The position numbers were made by a program, and so were the translations under genes. Of a DNA stretch of 11,779 nt, positions 5,872-11,779 are shown piece after piece. Every line of letters begins with the position of its first letter. The first letter of the stretch is position 1. The DNA comes from RGIG8700 sp964568815 (GTDB lineage: Bacteria > Bacillota > Clostridia > RGIG6154), in NCBI GenBank assembly GCA_964568815.1, contig CAZMRY010000041.1, forward strand, positions 1 through 11,779. The letters run 5' to 3'. The notes under the pieces were generated by a model. The model had not been told where the DNA came from and searched no databases. It was given only the letters and a program-made list of their open reading frames with translations.

Positions 5872-7269
5872 TCATTTCGTCAGATACTCATAAGCCTTGT
5901 CAAGCTGGGTGTCTTCGATAACAGTTGCCTCCAAAACAAGATTTTGAATAAATGTCTGTGTTGTAAAGTCTAAATCACCGCAAGGGTAAAGACCTGTATC
6001 TGTCTGAAATCTTTTTACTGCTTCATCTAAAGTTGAATCAAAATACTCGTCCATATCGCCGTTGAAATATCTTAAAACTCTCAGTCTGTCTTTAAGGGCA
6101 ATAATCTGTGAGTCTGAATCGCCGAGATAAAACTTCTTTTCAAATTTAAGAGGCTCAAAATCCTCTGCAGTTGCAATTCTTTTCACATTTGCAACATACT
6201 CATCAGGTGAAATTCCGACTTTGTCGATTATATCACCATTTGGTGTGAAGAATTCTGAAACTGTAAGCTTAATACCGCCGAAATCTCCCAGGCTTAAAGT
6301 GTTCTGCATTGTGCCTTTTCCGTAAGTTTTAACACCCATAAGTGTGCCTGCTTTGTGGTCTTTAATTGCAGCCGCAAAAATTTCTGCTGCAGATGCTGTG
6401 TTTTCGTTTATTAAAACAACAAGCTCCTGTCTTTCACCGTATCTTGGGTTAAAGTAAGTATACTCTCCTGTTCTTTTGTTTGAAACCTGAAGAAGTGGCT
6501 TGTCTTTTTCAATAAAGTTTGAAACAGCTGTAAGAGCTTCACTTGTAACACCGCCCGAATTGTTTCTCAAATCAACTATATACTTTTTGATGCCCTGTTT
6601 TTTGTATCCGCTTAAAGCATCTGTAAATTCCTGTCCTGTTACAGAGTTAAAGCTTATAATTCTTATATATGCAACATCTTTTTCAAGAAGTGTATGTTCA
6701 ACAGTGTTTTCGTTAAGCTTTTCTCTTATAATTGTAAAGGTTATTTCTTTTCCGTCTCTTAAAACTGTTACATCAACAGGCGTTCCTGTTTCTCCTCTTG
6801 CCTTGCTTGCAACTGCATTGGAATCAAGACCTGTTACAACCTCACCGTTGATTTTATAAATGATATCACCTGCGAGCATACCTGCTTTTTCTGACGGTGC
6901 ACCTTTAAGAAAACCCGTAACTATGCAGTTTTCGCCCTCGCTTGTAAGATATGCACCTATTCCCGAGTATTCTGACTCAACATAAGCGTAAAATTCTTCA
7001 AATTCTTCTTTTGTGTAGTATTTGCTGTGCTCGTCAAGACTGTCTAAAAGAGTTTTTGCAACATCTTCAAAAAGCTCAGGATTTCTTGTTAAAAGCTCTT
7101 TTAAAAGAAACTCTATAACAGCATCGTCATCCATTTCGTATTTGTAATTTACATCTATATACCCTTTAAGTGCGTTTGCAAGGTTATATGCCTGCTCACT
7201 TTCTGCATAAACAGATACCTGCATAAGCATTAAACCTGCTAAAATTAATGCTAAAATTCTTTTTTTCAT
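5872..7269 (-). CDS. Secreted S41 C-terminal processing protease with PDZ and peptidoglycan-binding domains
   Basis: A 465-residue CtpA/CtpB-type serine protease that trims exported or envelope proteins. Signal peptide 1-22 (MKKRILALILAGLMLMQVSV, cleavage near YAE). The PDZ domain spans about 95-185 (YSGIGAYL at 101-108, GDIIYKING at 134-142). The S41 core includes DLRNNSGG (233-240), TASAAE with nucleophile Ser293, and YGKGTMQ with base Lys318 and Gln322; the 25- and 29-residue gaps equal those of Bacillus CtpB. Residues 385-450 form a PG_binding_1 domain (LKDRLRVLRYF, DEAVKRFQTDTGL) that should anchor it to the wall. The ribosome site is GGAAGGAG. It follows the SLH gene by 66 bases, with no terminator seen, so it likely belongs to the ddl transcript. 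Its natural substrate cannot be read from the sequence. Confidence 0.95.
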   Translation of the reverse strand: MKKRILALILAGLMLMQVSVYAESEQAYNLANALKGYIDVNYKYEMDDDAVIEFLLKELLTRNPELFEDVAKTLLDSLDEHSKYYTKEEFEEFYAYVESEYSGIGAYLTSEGENCIVTGFLKGAPSEKAGMLAGDIIYKINGEVVTGLDSNAVASKARGETGTPVDVTVLRDGKEITFTIIREKLNENTVEHTLLEKDVAYIRIISFNSVTGQEFTDALSGYKKQGIKKYIVDLRNNSGGVTSEALTAVSNFIEKDKPLLQVSNKRTGEYTYFNPRYGERQELVVLINENTASAAEIFAAAIKDHKAGTLMGVKTYGKGTMQNTLSLGDFGGIKLTVSEFFTPNGDIIDKVGISPDEYVANVKRIATAEDFEPLKFEKKFYLGDSDSQIIALKDRLRVLRYFNGDMDEYFDSTLDEAVKRFQTDTGLYPCGDLDFTTQTFIQNLVLEATVIEDTQLDKAYEYLTK

Positions 7270-7335
7270 TGTTTTTACTCTCCTTCCTTTTACAAAACTG
7301 AAACAAAATCGCTTAGATTGTGCTGATGAGTGATT

Positions 7336-8652
7336 TTATTCAGCTTTAACCAGTTGAACTCTGTATGCTCTGCCTACAGTTCCGCCCTTCTTAATTATTG
7401 TAAAAACATGAACCTCTTTATCTGCCCAGCTTGTATTAATTTCTTCTACAGATAAAATATTCTCTCTGTTGCAGAAAAGTGCATCGTCGAAATACGGAAT
7501 TTCAACAAGCTCACCTTTTGCATCCTTTATAACAACTATTCTGTCCTCTTCATCAACAAAGTAAAGATTACCGCTGTATGTAGCTGAGTCTTCATAATCT
7601 TCTTCGTTTCTTTTAACAGTATCTTCTTTATGTGTAAAGCAGGTAACAAGTATCACCTGACCGTCTTTCTTATAAACATTAACCACATCACCCTGATTTA
7701 AAGCCTCAATTCCCTGCGGAAGAGTCTTTTGCTTAACAACCACAATATCCTTATACTCGTTTTCAGGATTATAATTAAGGTCTACTGCTTCGCCATTAAG
7801 GTCAAAGGTTCTTGTGGCAGTGAGTGAGTGATTTTCAAGAGTTACAACTCTTTTGTTATGGATTTTTTCAGGCTCGTTTTGTGTTGTTAAAACATTACTC
7901 AGAACAAGGTCTGAAGCAACCTCAAGCTTAAGCTTATCCTTAAAAAGCTTAATTGAGTTATAAAACATCTGCGCCGCTTCTTCTCTTGTTATAAGATTTG
8001 AAACACCTAAATTTGTACCGTCACCCTTTAAAATGCCGTTTTTGATTGCAGTTTCATAATACAGCCTTGCGTATTCCGGCTGAGGGGGCACATCTGCAAA
8101 CTCTGTTACATAGTTTTCTTTTTCTGCAACATCTAAACCAAAAACATTTACCATCCAGAGTGCAACCTCGCCTTTTGTTGCAGGCTCGTCTTTTCTGAAA
8201 GGTGATTTTGAGTAATCTGCATCCATAGATGCCATATAATCTTCAATGCTTAAAATTTTAAAGTCTACTGCAAGACGCACATAACCATCTGCCCATGAAC
8301 ATATTTTGTTATACTTTTCAGGATTTTCAAGCCTTTGTTTTCTTATGGTTTCAACATAACCGTTTGCCTCATTTTCCATACCTGCCGCCCTGAAAATCAT
8401 AGCTAAGGCCTCTGCTCTTGTTAAATTTGCGTCAGGCTCAAAGTTACCGTCAAAGCCGTTCATAATGCCAAGAGCCGCAACTGTGTATATTGCATCATTT
8501 GACCAGTGGTCAACAGGCTTGAACGCCATATCCGTAAAGCTTATTTTTCTTACTGTGTTGTAAAAGCTTTGGGTACCTTCATAACTCTCCGCAAAAGCCA
8601 CATTTGAGCAAAGAATTAAAAGTACAATCAAAACCGCCGTTATTTTTTTCAT
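7336..8652 (-). CDS. Secreted SLH-domain surface protein with unrecognised C-terminal region
   Basis: A 438-residue protein. Signal peptide 1-21 (MKKITAVLIVLLILCSNVAF, then AES). Three S-layer homology repeats follow: about 41-91 (HWSNDAIYTVAALGIMNG, LTRAEALAMIF), about 118-172 (WADGYVRLAVD, ATKGEVALWMV) and about 186-233 (YYETAIKNGILKGDG, ITREEAAQMFY). These normally bind pyruvylated secondary cell-wall polymer. The binding motif TRAE is intact in repeat 1, TREE in repeat 3 and changed to TKGE in repeat 2, so the middle repeat may be weak. Residues 240-438 look beta-rich, alternating hydrophobic and charged, with no enzyme motif I recognise. Its ATG overlaps the DUF1934 stop (ATGA), with AGGA upstream, so it is co-translated with the ddl operon. 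Function beyond wall anchoring is unknown. Confidence 0.9.
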   Translation of the reverse strand: MKKITAVLIVLLILCSNVAFAESYEGTQSFYNTVRKISFTDMAFKPVDHWSNDAIYTVAALGIMNGFDGNFEPDANLTRAEALAMIFRAAGMENEANGYVETIRKQRLENPEKYNKICSWADGYVRLAVDFKILSIEDYMASMDADYSKSPFRKDEPATKGEVALWMVNVFGLDVAEKENYVTEFADVPPQPEYARLYYETAIKNGILKGDGTNLGVSNLITREEAAQMFYNSIKLFKDKLKLEVASDLVLSNVLTTQNEPEKIHNKRVVTLENHSLTATRTFDLNGEAVDLNYNPENEYKDIVVVKQKTLPQGIEALNQGDVVNVYKKDGQVILVTCFTHKEDTVKRNEEDYEDSATYSGNLYFVDEEDRIVVIKDAKGELVEIPYFDDALFCNRENILSVEEINTSWADKEVHVFTIIKKGGTVGRAYRVQLVKAE

Positions 8653-9065
8653 TTACCAGTTCCTGCCTTAATACAAAGTTCATTGAAAGAATTAACCATA
8701 TTTCCCATTTCAAGCACATATGCAAGCTTTATCATTCCGCCATCTTCATCAAGGTATGCGTCAATATAGTCAGTTATAACATTGATGCTTAAATTACCGT
8801 ATGGAGTTGCATAGCTTCCTGCATATTTAAGACCTGGTGCAAACTGCATCTGTGATGCAAAATTGCCCTCTTTTATCATTGTCATTCCTGAGCTGTCAAG
8901 AACGATTTTTGTTGTATAGGAATCCTCTGCCTGAGTATCTATATGGGTATATGTAATTACTGCTTTTTCTTTTGTGTATTCATAGGTACCCTCGCACATA
9001 ATCTGTGACTCGTTTTTTTCACCGTCTATGTCCTGAAGCCCCGTTACCTGAACTATTACTTTCAT
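8649..9065 (-). CDS. DUF1934 (YwiB-like) protein
   Basis: A 138-residue cytoplasmic protein, normal length for DUF1934, predicted as a small calycin-like beta-barrel. Typical family signals: DGEKNESQIMCEGTYEY (14-30), ITYTHIDT (37-44), the strand-loop-strand TTKIVLDSSGMTMIKEGNFA (51-70), SYATPYGNLSINV (84-96) and the C-terminal strand KLAYVLEMG (112-120). No catalytic residues or export signal are apparent, and the biochemical role is unknown. Its ATG overlaps the ddl stop codon (ATGA), and its own stop overlaps the SLH start the same way, so the three genes are tightly coupled. Placement right behind ddl hints at a cell-wall-linked role, but that is inference from position. Confidence 0.87.
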   Translation of the reverse strand: MKVIVQVTGLQDIDGEKNESQIMCEGTYEYTKEKAVITYTHIDTQAEDSYTTKIVLDSSGMTMIKEGNFASQMQFAPGLKYAGSYATPYGNLSINVITDYIDAYLDEDGGMIKLAYVLEMGNMVNSFNELCIKAGTGK

Positions 9066-10114
9066 TCTACAAAATTCTCCATTGCAAGTTCTATTAATTT
9101 ATCCACGATTTCCCCTTTACCGTAGCCTGATTCCTGAAGAAGCATAGGATACATACTTATACCTGTAAAGCCGGGGATTGTGTTTATTTCGTTTAAGTAT
9201 ATTTCGCCTGTTACCTTGTGAACAAAGAAGTCAACTCGGCTCATTCCCTTAAGCCCCATTGCCTTGAACACCTTAACAGCTGTTTCTCTTACCTCGTTTG
9301 CCTTTCTTTCTGAAAGGATTGCAGGGATAACAAGCTTTGAGTCTGAAACATATTTTGCCTCGTAATCGTAAAATTCCTTGGTTGGTATAATTTCACCTAA
9401 AACCGATGCAAAAGGCTCTGTGTTTCCTATAACTGCACATTCAACCTCTCTTCCGTCTATAAATTCTTCAACAAGAATTTTTCTGTCAACCTTTGCAGCA
9501 TTTAAAAGATGCTCTTTTAAATCTTTTTTGTTATGAGATTTACCGATACCCACAGATGAACCTGCATTTGCAGGCTTGATAAATACAGGATATTCAAATT
9601 TTTCCTCTATCCTTCTGATAGCTTCATCTATGTCTTCTTCTGCGTAAACCGTAAGCCAGTCAGCCTGATTAATTCCGCAGTCCTTAAAAACAAGCTTTGC
9701 CGTAGGTTTATCCATACAGATAGCAGAACCAAGCATTTCAGGTCCTACACATGGAATTTTAGCAAGCTCGCAAAGACCCTGAATTGTACCGTCTTCACCG
9801 AATTTACCGTGCAGAACAGGGAAAACCACATCAATTTCAATATTTTTAATTTCATCATCAAAAACAATAAGACCGTCTGAGGTGTCAGGGCTTAAAATTG
9901 CCTTTTTGATGTTTTTGTTTATGTAGCTTCCGTCTCTTATGCTGTCTGTGTCCCCTTCAAAAAGGTGCCACTGACCTTCCTTTGTAATTCCGACTTTTAT
10001 AACATTATATTTTTCTTCATCAAGTAAATCAATTACATTTGCGGCAGATATCAGTGACACATCATGTTCTGTAGACTGACCGCCGAATAATACAAGTACA
10101 TTTAACTTTTCCAT
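9062..10114 (-). CDS. ddl: D-alanine--D-alanine ligase
   Basis: A 350-residue ATP-grasp enzyme that joins two D-alanines for peptidoglycan precursor synthesis in the cytoplasm. Motifs: LFGGQSTEHDVS (9-20), FPVLHGKFGEDGTIQG (98-113), MDKPTAKLVFKDCGI (134-148), FIKPANAGSSVGIGKS (178-193), VEEFIDGREVECAV (215-228), the omega-loop EFYDYEAKY (247-255) and NEINTIPGFTGISMYP (308-323) with metal-binding Glu309/Asn311. The YDYEAKY loop is of D-Ala-D-Ala type, not the D-Ala-D-Lac (VanA) type. Start: an in-frame ATG 19 codons upstream (10171) would add a non-conserved stretch running into the leader repeat, while the ATG at 10114 has AGGAGG seven bases ahead. First gene of the envelope operon, with a promoter at 10260-10288 and a leader of about 139 bases. 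Confidence 0.96.
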   Translation of the reverse strand: MEKLNVLVLFGGQSTEHDVSLISAANVIDLLDEEKYNVIKVGITKEGQWHLFEGDTDSIRDGSYINKNIKKAILSPDTSDGLIVFDDEIKNIEIDVVFPVLHGKFGEDGTIQGLCELAKIPCVGPEMLGSAICMDKPTAKLVFKDCGINQADWLTVYAEEDIDEAIRRIEEKFEYPVFIKPANAGSSVGIGKSHNKKDLKEHLLNAAKVDRKILVEEFIDGREVECAVIGNTEPFASVLGEIIPTKEFYDYEAKYVSDSKLVIPAILSERKANEVRETAVKVFKAMGLKGMSRVDFFVHKVTGEIYLNEINTIPGFTGISMYPMLLQESGYGKGEIVDKLIELAMENFVE

Positions 10115-10121
10115 TTTTTTG

Positions 10122-10127
10122 CCTCCT
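10122..10127 (-). promoter_or_regulatory. Ribosome binding site fixing the ddl start
   Basis: A perfect AGGAGG on the minus strand, seven bases before the ATG at 10114. It rules in favour of the 350-residue protein over a 369-residue form. Confidence 0.9.
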
Positions 10128-10134
10128 GATTTCT

Positions 10135-10149
10135 TGTTGCGAAGCAACA
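10135..10149. other. Small hairpin in the ddl leader, upstream of the ribosome site
   Basis: A perfect palindrome TGTTGC-GAA-GCAACA: 6-base stem, 3-base loop, seven bases upstream of the ddl AGGAGG on the minus strand. It is not followed by a T-run, so it is not a terminator. Its geometry resembles the hairpins of the four-helix cassette, but it lacks the ACTTCAC core. Confidence 0.6.
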
Positions 10150-10172
10150 CATATCGAGTGCATTCGTTCATC

Positions 10173-10222
10173 GTAGGGGCGAATCACGATTCGCCCGCGG
10201 GACATTCGTGAATGTCCCCTAC
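10173..10222. repeat. GC-rich double-hairpin palindromic repeat in the ddl leader
   Basis: A 50-base unit: GTAG (10173-10176) pairs with CTAC (10219-10222) and encloses two hairpins with perfect 9-base stems and 2-base loops, GGGCGAATC-AC-GATTCGCCC (10177-10196) and GGGACATTC-GT-GAATGTCCC (10199-10218), joined by GC. By my count 30 of 50 bases are G or C in an otherwise AT-rich gap, which suggests a dispersed, non-autonomous repeat of REP or MITE type. From memory, similar GTAGGGGCG...CCCCTAC elements recur in clostridial genomes. It lies downstream of the ddl promoter, so it would be transcribed in the leader. Confidence 0.85.
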
Positions 10223-10259
10223 AAAAATATTCACACTCAACATAAGCACATCTTATTAT

Positions 10260-10288
10260 ATTATATAATAACACGCTCTTTTTTTCAA
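10260..10288 (-). promoter_or_regulatory. Sigma-A promoter of the ddl operon
   Basis: Minus strand: TTGAAA (10283-10288), a 17-base spacer, and TATAAT (10260-10265). Expected initiation near 10253, about 139 bases before the ddl ATG. It is divergent from the promoter at 10296-10324; the two -35 boxes lie 7 bases apart. Confidence 0.85.
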
Positions 10289-10295
10289 CCACTTA

Positions 10296-10324
10296 TTGAA
10301 AAATAAATTCATTTGGTGTATAAT
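10296..10324 (+). promoter_or_regulatory. Sigma-A promoter of the DUF624-HD gene pair
   Basis: TTGAAA (10296-10301), a 17-base spacer, and TATAAT (10319-10324). Expected initiation near 10331 gives a leader of about 23 bases. The hexamers and spacing are the same as in the divergent ddl promoter. Confidence 0.87.
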
Positions 10325-10337
10325 AAACAAAAAAACG

Positions 10338-10346
10338 AAAGGTGAT
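10338..10346 (+). promoter_or_regulatory. Ribosome binding site fixing the DUF624 gene start
   Basis: AAAGGTGAT matches the anti-Shine-Dalgarno end of 16S rRNA and lies 7 bases before the ATG at 10354. An in-frame GTG at 10342 falls inside this site and is therefore unlikely to be the start. Confidence 0.75.
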
Positions 10347-10353
10347 AACTTTA

Positions 10354-11175
10354 ATGGGATTATTTAACAATTACAGCAAGCCGGGTCCGGGCGTAAGCAA
10401 AGACGAAAAAAAGAAAAAAGGACTTATATTATTCTTTGAGCTTTTAACAAGAAAGTTTGGTGCATATATAACTTTAAACATTGTGTATCTTTTTACATTA
10501 ATACCTGGAATAATTGCAACCTGGTTTTCTCTTATGTTCTGTATCAGCGACCTTGTTGATACTCAGGAGGGTGCAGCAGCTCTTGTTTCGATTGTTTCCA
10601 TAATTGCAATTTTAGTTTCAATTCTTTTCAGCCTCAGCCCTTGTTCATCAGGATACTTTTATGTTTTAAGAAACTTTTCAAGAGAAGACAACGCCTGGGA
10701 ATTTGCTGATTTCTGGGGCAAGTTCAAGGCAAACGCAGGTAAAAGCATAATAGCCTTTGTTATAGATACCGTTCTTGTGTGTGCATCATTCTTTGCAATA
10801 AGAATTTACATTCTTGCTTCTGCACTTTTTGGTACAACTACACTTATTATGCTTGGTGCATTTTTACTTATTCTTCTGTTCTTTATGCTTTCACAGCCTT
10901 ATAAATGGATGATGATTGTAACCTTTGATATGAAGCTTTTTACAATTTACAAAAACTCATTTCTTTTATTGTTTGTTGATGCGAAAAGGAACGGACTTTA
11001 CCTTTTATCAGTTCTTTTCTTCTGGCTTGTTATGTATCTTTTATCAACCGTTTCAGCAGGACTTATTACAATGATAGTTCTTTCAGTTATCGGCATAAGC
11101 ACATACGGACTTATTCTCTGTATAAATACATATCCGACAATCAAAAAATTCTTAATAGACCCACAGGAGAAATAA
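10354..11175 (+). CDS. DUF624 (YesL-like) multi-pass membrane protein
   Basis: A 273-residue membrane protein. The N-terminus MGLFNNYSKPGPGVSKDEKK, followed by KKGLILFFELLTRKFG, is typical of clostridial DUF624 members: a short polar, lysine-rich head, then a pre-membrane helix. Probable membrane segments: about 40-63, 76-98, 132-153, 156-179, 213-236 and 238-258. The conserved-looking motifs SPCSSGYFYVLRNFSRED (95-112) and the QPYKWMM loop (181-187) are kept. Family function is unknown; Bacillus YesL is encoded near polysaccharide-uptake genes, but no transporter is seen here. It has its own consensus promoter and runs divergently from ddl. Its last codons contain the ribosome site (AGGAG) of the HD gene that starts 2 bases after its stop, so the two are expressed together. 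Confidence 0.85.
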   Translation: MGLFNNYSKPGPGVSKDEKKKKGLILFFELLTRKFGAYITLNIVYLFTLIPGIIATWFSLMFCISDLVDTQEGAAALVSIVSIIAILVSILFSLSPCSSGYFYVLRNFSREDNAWEFADFWGKFKANAGKSIIAFVIDTVLVCASFFAIRIYILASALFGTTTLIMLGAFLLILLFFMLSQPYKWMMIVTFDMKLFTIYKNSFLLLFVDAKRNGLYLLSVLFFWLVMYLLSTVSAGLITMIVLSVIGISTYGLILCINTYPTIKKFLIDPQEK

Positions 11176-11176
11176 T

Positions 11177-11755
11177 ATGAATGTAAAAGAAAGATTTATA
11201 GAAATTTATAATGCCAACATAAAAAGAGAGGGAGCAGACAAGCTTCTTGCCTATCTTCTTGAAAGCGATTTTTTCGAGGCACCTGCCTCCGCGAGATTTC
11301 ACAGCTCCTACGAGGGCGGACTTGCAGAGCACAGCATAAAGGTTTACGAGTGTTTAAAAGCATACCTGGACAGACAAAGAGTTAAAGAGGTATATGGAAT
11401 TCAGTACAGCGACGAGACAATCGCCATCACAGCACTTCTTCACGACCTTTGTAAAATAGGCTGTTATCAGAAAGGGTTCAGAAATGTAAAGGACGAAACA
11501 GGAAAGTGGCAACAAGTGCCTGCCTATAATTTTAACGACCCTCTTCCATACGGACACGGAGAAAAGTCAGTTTATATTATTTCAGGCTTTATGAAGCTTA
11601 AAAGAGAAGAGGCATTTGCCATAAGATATCATATGGGCTTTTCAAACACAGACGATAAAAACTCCGTTGGAAAAGCCTTTGAGCAGTTTCCTTTAGCATT
11701 TGCTGCCTCCGTTGCGGATATGGAGGCTACATATTTCCTTGAAAAGGAAGAATAA
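11177..11755 (+). CDS. HD-domain phosphohydrolase
   Basis: A 192-residue cytoplasmic protein with an HD metal-dependent phosphohydrolase fold. Candidate metal ligands in order: His52 (LAEHS), His89-Asp90 (ALLHDLCKIG), His127 (YGHGE), His152 (YHMG) and Asp181 (ASVADMEA). The FHSSYEGGLAEHS segment resembles the HD domain of YhaM-type 3'-5' exoribonucleases (H-x-GGL-x-EHT), but the N-terminal OB-fold domain of YhaM is absent, so this is a stand-alone HD protein. Substrate unknown: nucleotide, cyclic nucleotide or RNA end are all possible. The ribosome site AGGAG overlaps the end of the DUF624 gene, giving translational coupling. Only 24 bases follow the stop before the window ends, with no terminator visible. 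Confidence 0.87.
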   Translation: MNVKERFIEIYNANIKREGADKLLAYLLESDFFEAPASARFHSSYEGGLAEHSIKVYECLKAYLDRQRVKEVYGIQYSDETIAITALLHDLCKIGCYQKGFRNVKDETGKWQQVPAYNFNDPLPYGHGEKSVYIISGFMKLKREEAFAIRYHMGFSNTDDKNSVGKAFEQFPLAFAASVADMEATYFLEKEE

Positions 11756-11779
11756 ATTTATTGCCAAATTTAAATGGGT

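Noticed and set aside
5312..5875. TTCAT at 5312-5316 and at 5871-5875 as a target-site duplication of the cassette
   Set aside because: Five bases in AT-rich DNA are weak evidence. The left copy overlaps the galactosidase ribosome-site region and the right one is the end of the protease gene, and neither touches the last repeat unit.
10135..10149. Hairpin near ddl as another copy of the four-helix cassette repeat
   Set aside because: The stem and 3-base loop are alike, but there is no ACTTCAC or GTGAAGT core next to it.
10115..10171. Longer ddl form starting at the upstream in-frame ATG (10171)
   Set aside because: The added 19 residues do not look like the family and the ATG lacks a ribosome site, while the ATG at 10114 has a perfect AGGAGG.
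10062..10292. Minus-strand open frame across the ddl leader as a leader peptide
   Set aside because: Its start codon lies upstream of the predicted ddl promoter -10 box, its codons run through the palindromic repeat, and it continues into ddl in another frame without a ribosome site.

Overview
The window looks like chromosome from an AT-rich, low-GC Gram-positive bacterium of the Clostridia type, probably an uncultured or gut lineage. The evidence is AT-rich codons, strong GGAGG-type ribosome binding sites, consensus sigma-A promoters, an SLH-domain surface protein, a DUF1934 protein behind ddl, a GH36 alpha-galactosidase of Firmicutes type, and a C-terminal processing protease with a peptidoglycan-binding tail. 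No rRNA, tRNA, CRISPR array, transposase or phage gene is visible.

Nearly everything from position 1 to 10114 is read on the minus strand. In transcription order (right to left) it starts with an envelope operon. A consensus promoter at 10260-10288 drives ddl (D-Ala-D-Ala ligase), a DUF1934 protein and an SLH protein, joined by two ATGA stop/start overlaps, then a secreted S41 protease 66 bases later. Next comes a 537-base cassette (5320-5856): a small four-helix-bundle protein of the 23S-rRNA intervening-sequence family, flanked by two oppositely oriented arrays of a 7-base core (ACTTCAC / GTGAAGT) alternating with small hairpins. Then comes carbohydrate metabolism: a GH36 alpha-galactosidase, a class II fructose-bisphosphate aldolase with its own consensus promoter over the galactosidase stop codon, a terminator-like hairpin, a CE15 glucuronoyl-esterase-like protein without a signal peptide, and an RlmD-type 23S rRNA methyltransferase that runs off the left edge.

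On the plus strand, a divergent promoter at 10296-10324 drives a DUF624 (YesL-like) membrane protein and a closely coupled HD-domain phosphohydrolase. The intergenic region at 10115-10353 holds both promoters and a 50-base GC-rich double-hairpin repeat that would lie in the ddl mRNA leader.

The most unusual thing here is the four-helix-bundle cassette. Its hairpin arms differ from unit to unit but stay self-complementary, and nearly all have 3-base loops. Its two arrays are complementary to each other. This suggests a folded nucleic-acid structure around the gene, by analogy with intervening sequences in 23S rRNA; its mobility and function are inference only.
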